Assembly: GCA_947258865.1 (NCBI GenBank)
Contig: CAMYKC010000002.1
Span: 1-39,128, forward strand
Length of the DNA stretch: 39,128 bases
Origin: an uncultured Lysobacterales bacterium
GTDB taxonomy: Bacteria > Pseudomonadota > Gammaproteobacteria > Xanthomonadales > SZUA-36
Direction of reading: 5' to 3'
Shown: positions 16,725 to 24,059 of the stretch, in pieces
Layout: each line of letters opens with the position of its first letter
Position numbering within the stretch: the stretch's first letter is position 1
Notes under the pieces: generated by a model
What the model was told of the DNA's origin: nothing
The model's input: only the letters and a program-made list of their open reading frames with translations
The model's database searches: none
Translations under genes and position numbers: made by a program

Positions 16725-17792
16725 ATGAAACTAAAAAATGACCTTCTGCTCAGGGCGCTGATGCGCGAGCCTGTTGAGCGAACTCCGGTTTGGATCATGC
16801 GCCAGGCAGGCCGTTATCTGCCCGAATACCTGAAAACCAGGTCTGAGGCCGGCAGTTTCATGAACCTGTGTCAGACGCCTGAACTGGCTTGTGAAGTAAC
16901 GCTGCAACCTCTGCGCCGGTTCAGGCTGGATGCAGCCATTGTCTTTTCCGATATCCTGACCATTCCGGATGTGATGGGACTCAAACTCTATTTCGTTTCC
17001 GGGGAGGGGCCCAAGTTCGAAAATCCCATCCGCTCAGCCGGGGACATCGAAAACTTGCCAAGCCCGGATGTTTCCGAATCGCTTGGATACGTCATGGACG
17101 CGGTATCCCTGGTCAGGCGTGAACTGAATGGCGAAGTGCCCCTGATCGGCTTCAGCGGCAGCCCCTGGACCCTGGCCACGTACATGATCGAGGGCGGATC
17201 GAGCAAGACGTTCAGCAAGGCCAAGACGCTCATCTACCAGGAACCCGGCCTGGCGCACAGCCTGCTCGGAAAACTCGCGGACACCGTTACTGACTACCTG
17301 AACGCGCAAATAGAAAGCGGCGCCCAGGCAGTACAGATTTTCGACACATGGGGAGGAGCGCTGTCATCCCAGGCTTACCAGGAGTTCTCCCTTCGTTACA
17401 TGGCCCGGATTGTATCCGGGCTGACGCGGGAGCACGAAGGCAGGCCCGTCCCGGTCATCCTGTTCAGCAAAGGATGCAACACCCAGCTGGAGGCGCTGGC
17501 GGATTCCGGTTGTGACGCCCTCGGGCTGGATTGGACCATTTCGCTCAGCGAAGCTCGAAACAGGATCGGTGAACGCGTCGCATTGCAGGGAAATCTCGAT
17601 CCCGCCGTTTTACTCGCTGACCCTGAGGTTATCCGCAAGCACGTGAGCCTTACGCTGGACAGCTTCGGCGACGGCAACGGCCACGTATTCAACCTGGGCC
17701 ATGGCATCACACCTGACGTGAATCCCGATCACCTTTCGGCCCTGATCAACGCAGTCGGGGAACTGAGCCCTGCGTTCCATCAGGCGCCCTGA
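16725..17792 (+). CDS. hemE: Uroporphyrinogen decarboxylase
   Basis: A 355-residue heme-pathway enzyme that decarboxylates uroporphyrinogen III to coproporphyrinogen III. Motifs: [15 protein letters not shown], the [12 protein letters not shown] substrate loop with the catalytic Asp, [17 protein letters not shown], and the C-terminal [16 protein letters not shown] with the conserved His. Length is normal. Its last 47 bases overlap, on the opposite strand, the 3' end of the soluble histidine kinase gene, so the two are convergent with no room for an ordinary terminator. Confidence 0.97.
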   Translation: MKLKNDLLLRALMREPVERTPVWIMRQAGRYLPEYLKTRSEAGSFMNLCQTPELACEVTLQPLRRFRLDAAIVFSDILTIPDVMGLKLYFVSGEGPKFENPIRSAGDIENLPSPDVSESLGYVMDAVSLVRRELNGEVPLIGFSGSPWTLATYMIEGGSSKTFSKAKTLIYQEPGLAHSLLGKLADTVTDYLNAQIESGAQAVQIFDTWGGALSSQAYQEFSLRYMARIVSGLTREHEGRPVPVILFSKGCNTQLEALADSGCDALGLDWTISLSEARNRIGERVALQGNLDPAVLLADPEVIRKHVSLTLDSFGDGNGHVFNLGHGITPDVNPDHLSALINAVGELSPAFHQAP

Positions 17793-18879
17793 AGGCACAC
17801 CATTCGAGGGCCAGTTCGAGAAGCTTCAGACCCATTGAAGATTCCAGGATCGGTGCTGACAGCAGCCTCGTGCCGGTTGTAAATTCGGGTGATTGTGGTT
17901 CCAGTAAAAGATTCGGGCCTGGGGCGCCATCAGACATTTGCGCCTCCCTGACCAGGAGCGGATACCGATACGGGGAACAACCCGCCCCACCCGGTTCGTA
18001 TTCACTCGAGCCCACTCCCAGCCTGGCAAGAATATTTTCAACGGCCTGGTACAGAGGAGCTTCAAGCCGCAGCAGGCAATGGAAACGGGTCAGAAGCGAT
18101 GAAAGTGGCAGGGTCACCTCCTCCTTGTCCAGCAAACCGGGCAGGATCACCTCGAAGCAGGTTCCGCCGAGGCCACCGGGTACAAAGTCAATCGAGCCAT
18201 TCATGCCCGTCACGATTCGACGGCAGATAAACAGGCCCAGGCCACTGCCAGGGGGCGCGTCTTCGCTGGTACAGGCGCCCCGGTCGTAAGCGTCGAAAAT
18301 CCGTTCACCAACGGAATCTGCGATGCCACTCCCGGTGTCGCTGACCTTCAGTTTGAGCGCTCCCGGTGCGCTGTTTGCGGAGGGTTTACCCGCGTGTAAA
18401 ACAATATCACCCGATTCGGTAAACTTGATGGCGTTATCCACCAGATTGTCGAGTAATTGCCTGAGCGGGCAGCGTTCGCTGAACCAATACCGGGGTAGAT
18501 CCGGGTCGGCAACGAGCAACAAGCGGTTCTTGCGCGCCCTGGCCGCGGGAAAGTGGCTGATCACGACTTGTTCCAGCAACTCCAGGCCATCGAGGCGGCG
18601 CTGGCCAGGCGAATGACTCTGCCCGTTGTGTACTGCACCGGCAAACGCAATCAAGGCGTGCATCTGCCGCCCGGATTGCTCTATGGTCGTTACCCACCGA
18701 TCCTGCTCTGCATTGAGCCCGGAATCACGCAGAATCCCCGTCATACCAAGCAGGCCATTGAGCGAGTTGCCCAGTTCATGGCTCAGCATGACCATGTCGA
18801 GATCGCTGAAGAAATTATTTGCCGAGTGGCCGCCTTTTTGAACTTTCCGTGATGGCGCTTTTCCGGATGGCGCTGTCAT
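17746..18879 (-). CDS. Soluble sensor kinase with degenerate receiver-like C-terminus
   Basis: A 377-residue protein without membrane helices. The dimerisation segment [15 protein letters not shown] puts the phospho-His at 34. The ATPase domain has [12 protein letters not shown] (N box about 147-157), [10 protein letters not shown] (about 180-189), and [11 protein letters not shown] (G2 about 211-221). After about residue 255 a further stretch of about 120 residues resembles a receiver fold in outline ([13 protein letters not shown], then NLLLEP) but lacks a clear acidic pocket, phospho-Asp and lysine, so it is probably a pseudo-receiver, as seen in BarA-type hybrid kinases. There is no input domain to speak of (about 25 residues). 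Divergent from the GTPase pair, convergent with hemE. Confidence 0.8.
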   Translation of the reverse strand: MTAPSGKAPSRKVQKGGHSANNFFSDLDMVMLSHELGNSLNGLLGMTGILRDSGLNAEQDRWVTTIEQSGRQMHALIAFAGAVHNGQSHSPGQRRLDGLELLEQVVISHFPAARARKNRLLLVADPDLPRYWFSERCPLRQLLDNLVDNAIKFTESGDIVLHAGKPSANSAPGALKLKVSDTGSGIADSVGERIFDAYDRGACTSEDAPPGSGLGLFICRRIVTGMNGSIDFVPGGLGGTCFEVILPGLLDKEEVTLPLSSLLTRFHCLLRLEAPLYQAVENILARLGVGSSEYEPGGAGCSPYRYPLLVREAQMSDGAPGPNLLLEPQSPEFTTGTRLLSAPILESSMGLKLLELALEWCAFRAPDGTQGSVPRLR

Positions 18880-19007
18880 GAATTTCCCCTGTCACCGCGT
18901 AGTGTCCTCCGCTCTCGGAGGAATGGAGGGCGCGCGGTGCCCGGAGAGCTCAATTTACAACGGCATGGTTCGCTTGACAATAGCTGCCCGGATCGCCCGG
19001 ACTTGAT

Positions 19008-20507
19008 ATGCTGCTCTTGAGCCATCAAATTCATCAAGCCATGCCGGTACGCCTTCTCGTCTCAATTGCGATCCTGATTATTGCCTTCCTTGTGCTTTTT
19101 CTCGTGCTCATTGCATCGGAAACGGCGCTTACCGTTTGGCACTACCTCAAACAGGCACCGCTTTGGGTTCAGTTGGGCTATGCGGTCATTCTCGTCGGAC
19201 TACCCCTGCTTACACTGGTGTTTTTTTGGAACTGGTTCAAACCGTCAAAAAAGAAATCATCCCGCACTGCAAAGCGCCCATTGAGCGACGAAGCCCTCCA
19301 GGAGGAACTTCTGGAGTCTGCCGGGCAGGGTGTGGATGTTTCAGAAGCACTCGAGGAAATCAGGGAACAACGACGAAGGCGGGGTACAGGAGAGGTTTTC
19401 CTTGCCGTCTACGGCGAGGTCAGCAGCGGCAAAAGCAGTCTCGTTAAAGCCATACTGCCCGAAGCCGAAGCAGACTCCGATGCGCGAGCAGGCACGACCA
19501 GGGTCATCCGGCACTATAGTTGGCAGTCCTCATCCGGCGACCGGGTCGTCATTGCGGACTTACCCGGCTTCAACCTAGAAGACGATACCGCAGCGCTGGA
19601 CGAAACACGCCGCGCTCATCTCGTGATTTTTCTTTGTGACAGCGATCTCACCAGCAGTCAGGCCACCCAGATCGAATACCTCAAGAGCTTGAAGAAACCA
19701 ATTGTCCTGGCGTTGAACAAGTCGGACCGATATTCGGAATCCGAACTGGACACGCTGCTCAATGAAATAAGCCACAAGACCGGCCTGGATGCATCCGATA
19801 TCGTGGCCATCAGTACAGGCGGCCGGGAGGAAGTTGTGCGGATGCTCGGTGAGGGTATTGAACGACGCGGCACCCGTGACCGTCAGCCGGAAATCGCGAA
19901 ATTACGAAAAACCGTTCAGCGCCACCTGGACCAGGACAGGGACCTGATGGAGTCCCTGCGTCAAACCGCGGTACTGACGCTTGCCAGCGAGAAACTCGAT
20001 GCCGCCCGTGACCGTTACCGGGACGAGAAAGCGAGTGAATTGGTCAGCAAGTACTCTCGTCGCGCGATATTCGGAGCACTTGCCGCAGTGGCGCCGGGCT
20101 CTGACCTGGTGATCCAGGGTATTTTGGCGACGCGCCTGATCAGGGAACTATCCAAACTCTACGACGTCCCTGTCAAGGAAATTGAAATTGAGTCCTTCCT
20201 CGAGTTGGCAGGCGGCAAGGTAAAGAACATGACCGCGCTCACACTCGCCATTGCCGGCAACGCAGTCAAGGCTTTTCCCGGGGTGGGCACGATATCCGGT
20301 GGCGTGATTCACGCGGTGGCCTATGGCATGATCTTCGACAGCCTGGGCAGGGCGGCCGCGGAAACCATGGCAAGCCGCGGGGAACTGCGGCCCTACCCGG
20401 CCGCTGAAGCTTTCGAGGACCTATTGCATGACCATCTGGAATCAGGTGCAGTCCGTTTTGCGAAAATGGCGGTCTCCCGAAAAGACCGGGGCGCAAGCGA
20501 ATCCTGA
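19008..20507 (+). CDS. Membrane-anchored Era-like GTPase with DUF697-like C-terminus (first of pair)
   Basis: 499 residues. Two hydrophobic helices (about 14-40 and 54-76) anchor the protein, then a basic/charged linker, then a GTPase domain: G1 GEVSSGKSS (about 138), AGTTR (G2-like), G3 DLPGF, G4 NKSD and a G5-like AISTGG. A helical stretch follows, and then a DUF697-like C-terminal module with hydrophobic, Gly/Ala-rich helices (IFGALAAVAPGSDLVIQGIL, TISGGVIHAVAYGMIFDSLG). Related DUF697 GTPases associate with membranes; the role is unknown. Start: ATG 19008, or ATG 19041 (MPVRLLVS), with neither ribosome site strong. Its 3' end overlaps the next GTPase gene by 80 bp. Confidence 0.82.
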   Translation: MLLLSHQIHQAMPVRLLVSIAILIIAFLVLFLVLIASETALTVWHYLKQAPLWVQLGYAVILVGLPLLTLVFFWNWFKPSKKKSSRTAKRPLSDEALQEELLESAGQGVDVSEALEEIREQRRRRGTGEVFLAVYGEVSSGKSSLVKAILPEAEADSDARAGTTRVIRHYSWQSSSGDRVVIADLPGFNLEDDTAALDETRRAHLVIFLCDSDLTSSQATQIEYLKSLKKPIVLALNKSDRYSESELDTLLNEISHKTGLDASDIVAISTGGREEVVRMLGEGIERRGTRDRQPEIAKLRKTVQRHLDQDRDLMESLRQTAVLTLASEKLDAARDRYRDEKASELVSKYSRRAIFGALAAVAPGSDLVIQGILATRLIRELSKLYDVPVKEIEIESFLELAGGKVKNMTALTLAIAGNAVKAFPGVGTISGGVIHAVAYGMIFDSLGRAAAETMASRGELRPYPAAEAFEDLLHDHLESGAVRFAKMAVSRKDRGASES

Positions 20508-21777
20508 ACGTCATCTTCTGGAAGCAAACCGCAATATCAGGGAACTGATCGAAGATACGACCATACCCTCTGCGGTTCGGGCAGAACTGTCTGCCGAATT
20601 CGATGAGATAGAATCGATTTCCAACAAACTGCGCAGAGGGGAGATTCACATTGCGGCATTCGGCAGAGTGGGGGTCGGCAAGTCGTCATTACTCAACGCC
20701 CTGTTGCAGCGGGACGCTTTCAGCACCAGTCCTCTGCACGGTGAAACCACGAGTGAAGATCGGGCGGAGTGGCAATCGCTTCACGACGGTCATGTCGTCC
20801 TGATCGACACCCCAGGTATAGATGAACTCGACGGTGAGCAGCGCGAACAACTGGCGCACAAAATCAGCCAACGCGCCGATGTGACACTGATGCTTTGTGA
20901 GAGCGATCTCACGGACTCTGAATTCCAGGCTTTGGAGCAACTGTGTACCGGGCACCGAACCGTGTTGCTGGTCCTCAACAAAGCGGATCGATATACGGCT
21001 GAAGAACTCGAACTTCTGTTACAGCGTTTGCAGGACCGATGCCAGGAGTTTTTGACCCCCGAACGCATCATCGCCACCAGCGCAGCCCCGCGCCCGGAAA
21101 CCGTTATCCGGGTAGATGGACTCGGCCGGGAACATGAGTGGAACAGGGAACGGGCACCCGACTTGTTGCGATTAAAGGAGCGCCTGTGGTCGATTCTCGA
21201 GAAGGAAGGCCAGACCCTGGCTGCTCTGAATGCGGCTATCTTTGCAAGCGAATTGGACGAGAAGGTGGCTACGCGTATCGTCGCGGCCCGTAAATCCGTG
21301 GCGGAAAAGATCATCCACAACTATTGCATCGGCAAAGGGCTGCTCGTTGCACTCAATCCGGTGCCCATCACCGATTTGCTGGCCGCTGCAGGCACTGACA
21401 TCGCGATGGTTATCCACCTCGGTGAAGTTTATGGCTTCAGAATGTCTCGCAGAGAGGCTTCCAAGCTGCTTCTTACCATTTCCGCACAGCTCATCGCGCT
21501 CATGGGCGCGTATTGGGGTATGAACCTCGTTTCCAGCGTCCTCAAAACCGCCAGTGCGGGGCTTTCCACGGCGCTGACCGCCGCCGCCCAGGGTTCACTC
21601 GCCTGGTATGCTACCTACCTGACGGGAAAAATGGCTCAAACCTGGTTCTCCAGGGGTAAGTCCTGGGGCAGTTCCGGGCCGCGCGATACAGCCCGATCCA
21701 TTCTCGCCTCACTGGACCGGGATTCGATGATCAGGACCGCGAGGGACGATATCCTCAGCCGGCTGAAACGAAGTTAG
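20428..21777 (+). CDS. Era-like GTPase with DUF697 C-terminus (second of pair)
   Basis: 449 residues with no N-terminal membrane helix. The GTPase core has G1 GRVGVGKSSLLNALL (about residue 79), THE G3 DTPGI, G4 NKAD and a G5 TSAAP. A CESDLTDSEF stretch matches CDSDLTSSQA in the upstream paralogue, which shows common descent. The C-terminus is a DUF697 module: GLLVALNPVPITDLLAAAGT with the NP-P-D signature, followed by hydrophobic helices to about 400. GAGG lies eight bases before the ATG at 20428. The gene starts 80 bp inside the first GTPase gene, so translation is probably coupled. Function unknown. Confidence 0.85.
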   Translation: MTIWNQVQSVLRKWRSPEKTGAQANPERHLLEANRNIRELIEDTTIPSAVRAELSAEFDEIESISNKLRRGEIHIAAFGRVGVGKSSLLNALLQRDAFSTSPLHGETTSEDRAEWQSLHDGHVVLIDTPGIDELDGEQREQLAHKISQRADVTLMLCESDLTDSEFQALEQLCTGHRTVLLVLNKADRYTAEELELLLQRLQDRCQEFLTPERIIATSAAPRPETVIRVDGLGREHEWNRERAPDLLRLKERLWSILEKEGQTLAALNAAIFASELDEKVATRIVAARKSVAEKIIHNYCIGKGLLVALNPVPITDLLAAAGTDIAMVIHLGEVYGFRMSRREASKLLLTISAQLIALMGAYWGMNLVSSVLKTASAGLSTALTAAAQGSLAWYATYLTGKMAQTWFSRGKSWGSSGPRDTARSILASLDRDSMIRTARDDILSRLKRS

Positions 21778-21836
21778 AGCGCGCTGCCGCCTTCCGCCGC
21801 GTAGGCGGAAGCGGGGAAGCGCAACTCCTTAATCAC
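21776..21836 (-). repeat. Gene-end stem-loop repeat, copy 3 (first hairpin only)
   Basis: Read on the minus strand it starts over the stop codon of the DUF4097 gene with ATTAAGGAGTTGCGCTTCCC, matching the lead of copy 1 with two changes. The hairpin is CTTCCGCC/GGCGGAAG (21791-21798 with 21804-21811), an 8-bp stem with a 5-base loop, and GGCGGC follows. The second hairpin seen in the other two copies is missing because the end of the GTPase gene is reached. It occupies the whole 51-base gap between the convergent genes. Confidence 0.75.
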
Positions 21837-22758
21837 TTCGAATGGTAATGTCCCCGCTGAACGTTTCAAGCCGAATCTTGGCTCCGTTATCACCAGCCCG
21901 ATAATCCAGCACGACTCCCGGGCCTTTTGATATGGTGGCTGATTTTCCGAAGTCCGTATGAATGCTGCCGCTGTAAGTCTGTGCGGTAAAACCTGCTTCC
22001 TGGGAATCCGGCAGCCGCAGCATGACGTCCCCGCTCATCGAGTCGCAACCCAGACGCCCGTCATCGGCGACTGAGAGTTCCAGCGTCATATCGCCCGATA
22101 CTGATTCGAAACTGCCGCGGACCAGTTCTCCCGCTTCCAGAGAGATGTCTCCTGAAACCGCGTTAGCGCTGACTTCACCTTTCACACCTGCCAGCGTAAT
22201 ATCACCGCTGACGGTTTCAACCGTGGATCGATCGGCAGACCCCTCGAATTCGATATCGCCGCTGACGGATCTCAATTCGATCCGGTTCGAATCCGCTTCA
22301 ACCTCCAGGTCTCCGCTGACCGTTCTCAACGTGATGGTTTCCCCGCTGCTGTCGCTCACCGTAATGTCCGCGCTGACCGTATCCGCCTCGATGCTTGCGG
22401 ATTCGGGAATCCTCAAATGGAGATCGGTGCCATCGATACGACGTTTGCCCTTGCGATTTCGCACCATGATCTGAATACCCTTGGCGGTCGAGAGAATTTC
22501 GACCTCTTCGACATCATCACCGGCTTCTCCCCTGATTTGTGCTTCCGCACGATCCCAGGTCACAATCTCCACGCTGCCCGCAAGATTTTCGACCAGCACA
22601 AGCCCATCCGCCGGCATCTCGAGCGTTCTGTCAATCTCTTCACCGCTGACGCCTTTCAAAGGAACCATCATGGCAAAAGAACACACGAGAGCAGCAGCGG
22701 ATCTGTTGAACCATGGATTCCTAAGGCCTTTCATGTGGATCTTTACGTGGGTGTTCAT
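21829..22758 (-). CDS. Exported DUF4097-type beta-solenoid protein
   Basis: 309 residues: a signal peptide (MKGLRNPWFNRSAAALVCSF to about residue 39), then a repetitive beta domain. The motif xVSGD(I/L/M)x recurs at about 127, 146, 164, 182, 200, 219, 240, 261 and 299, i.e. nine turns spaced mostly 18-21 residues, as expected for the DUF4097 (adhesin-like) solenoid. Two members are variants (TVSADI, TYSGSI). It is probably periplasmic. Its start overlaps the anti-sigma-like gene by four bases (ATGA), so it is the third gene of the sigma operon and a probable effector or sensor of that stress response. Confidence 0.88.
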   Translation of the reverse strand: MNTHVKIHMKGLRNPWFNRSAAALVCSFAMMVPLKGVSGEEIDRTLEMPADGLVLVENLAGSVEIVTWDRAEAQIRGEAGDDVEEVEILSTAKGIQIMVRNRKGKRRIDGTDLHLRIPESASIEADTVSADITVSDSSGETITLRTVSGDLEVEADSNRIELRSVSGDIEFEGSADRSTVETVSGDITLAGVKGEVSANAVSGDISLEAGELVRGSFESVSGDMTLELSVADDGRLGCDSMSGDVMLRLPDSQEAGFTAQTYSGSIHTDFGKSATISKGPGVVLDYRAGDNGAKIRLETFSGDITIRSD

Positions 22759-23330
22759 ATACTCATTCTCCTGTTACTCGAATCAAGCGTTGCAAGTTGT
22801 TGCAGAAAACCAAGTTGTCTTGCGCGAAGTTCGAGCATCCTGTTATTCAAAAACGGGTCGTGGGGATTTTTCGCCAACGCCGTGGCGAGTGCGGATTCCA
22901 CGTCCAGTAAATCTGTCCAACCTGTCTCAATTTTTTCAATGACCTGCCGTGGCAGGCTTTCACGGGATTCTCCAACGGCAATGAACTCCCTGAATGCAGC
23001 CAGGTACTCAGCTTCACTTACAGCCAGTGCCGCCGGCAAACCGCTGGTTTGAGCTTGCGCAGCCCCGCCTGCCCTGTCCAATGAGCCAGCGGGGACATCC
23101 CGGGTACCCATCCAAACCGGCCCGAACAGCAGGGCGGCAGAGACAGCCAGAATCGCGGAAGCGGCCACGCCCAGCATCCAGCCGCGCCTGAACTTTCCGG
23201 GCTCACCTGCAGATGCTGAACGACTAATCCTCTCGGAAATTTCAGGCCAGGGATCCCTGCCCGGCCTGATCTCTCGCGGCAAATCAGCGATGCGGCTCAA
23301 TAATTCCTTTTCACTAATCCTGGAACTCAT
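22755..23330 (-). CDS. Membrane anti-sigma-like protein
   Basis: 191 residues with a cytosolic N-terminus (about 1-49), one transmembrane helix (about 51-72, MLGVAASAILAVSAALLFGP) and a periplasmic helical part (about 95-190). Topology, size and position right after an ECF sigma gene point to an anti-sigma factor. It has no cysteine at all, so it lacks the zinc-binding H-x3-C-x2-C motif of common ZAS anti-sigmas; the N-terminal LLSRIADLPREIRPGRDPWP is the likely sigma-binding part. It overlaps both neighbours by four bases. The function is inferred from context and topology. Confidence 0.75.
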   Translation of the reverse strand: MSSRISEKELLSRIADLPREIRPGRDPWPEISERISRSASAGEPGKFRRGWMLGVAASAILAVSAALLFGPVWMGTRDVPAGSLDRAGGAAQAQTSGLPAALAVSEAEYLAAFREFIAVGESRESLPRQVIEKIETGWTDLLDVESALATALAKNPHDPFLNNRMLELRARQLGFLQQLATLDSSNRRMSI

Positions 23331-23887
23331 TTCTCCAGTTCCTCCCGAACCAGTTTCCGGGCTCGATGTAATTGGGCCTTGGAAGAGCCCACTGCCATAC
23401 CGGCAATTTCACCAATCTCGGCATGGCTATAGCCCTCAATGTCGTACAACACAAGCACCGTTCGAGCCCGCTCCGGCAGTCGCGCGATGGCCTGCTCGAG
23501 ATCCATCTGCTTGTCTGCATAAACATCACTGGCTCCCTGGACGGTTCGCTCAACCGTCCCTTCCAGGACAGTCTCACGTTCCACGCGGCGCATCCTGATG
23601 CGCCGGTCGCTGAGCGCCACATTCACCGACAGTCGGTGTAACCAGGTACCGAAGCGGCTTTCACCCCTGAAACTGTCCAGTTTTATCCAGGCCCGCACAA
23701 AAGCTTCCTGAAGAAGATCCTCTGCCAGGGCCCGATCGCCGCCACAAATGCGCCAGAGCAGCCCGAATATGCGGTCCCTGTGCCGCCGATACAGTTTCTC
23801 GAAGGCAACGCGATCACCTGATCTGGCTTGCTCAACCAGTTCGGTTTCGTCATCGTGATGTGCGGTTTCCGCTTCCCACGATGCCAC
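23327..23887 (-). CDS. ECF-type RNA polymerase sigma factor
   Basis: 186 residues with sigma region 2 (AFEKLYRRHRDRIFGLLWRI, then LAEDLLQEAFVRAW and FRGESRFGTWLHRLSVN) and region 4 (IARLPERARTVLVLYDIEGY, then SHAEIGEIAGMAVGSSKAQL and HRARKLVREEL). I start at the GTG at 23887, preceded by GGGAGGAG, and not at the TTG at 23944, which gives an unlike extension. It heads a three-gene operon with 4-bp overlaps, and probably controls its own promoter in 23888-24059, the usual ECF pattern. Confidence 0.93.
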   Translation of the reverse strand: MASWEAETAHHDDETELVEQARSGDRVAFEKLYRRHRDRIFGLLWRICGGDRALAEDLLQEAFVRAWIKLDSFRGESRFGTWLHRLSVNVALSDRRIRMRRVERETVLEGTVERTVQGASDVYADKQMDLEQAIARLPERARTVLVLYDIEGYSHAEIGEIAGMAVGSSKAQLHRARKLVREELEK

Positions 23888-24000
23888 TGCGCGCTCCTCC
23901 CATAATGATTGGACACATCCCCCGCCTGAACGGTTTAAAACCAACTTTACATGGATTCTGACCGGAGTATGGAATTACGCGATGGCTTTCGGACGACGTC

Positions 24001-24021
24001 GTTCCCGGCCGTGCCGGGAAC
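24001..24021 (-). terminator. Hairpin after pckG
   Basis: GTTCCCGGC-cgt-GCCGGGAAC is a perfect 9-bp stem with a 3-base loop, 39 bases after the pckG stop codon on the minus strand. It has no U-tract, so it may end transcription weakly or protect the 3' end. It lies between pckG and the ECF sigma gene. Confidence 0.5.
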
Positions 24022-24059
24022 CGGTCCGCCGTCAATGCTCGCGCTTTCGGCAGGAAATA

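Noticed and set aside
18974-18979. Exact TTGACA before the first GTPase gene as a full promoter
   Set aside because: At 17 bases the would-be -10 is CCGGAC, and the TATA-like stretch is too far; kept only as an observation.
23888-23944. TTG start for the ECF sigma factor
   Set aside because: The GTG at 23887 has GGGAGGAG in front, and the added 19 residues do not look like sigma region 2 flanks.
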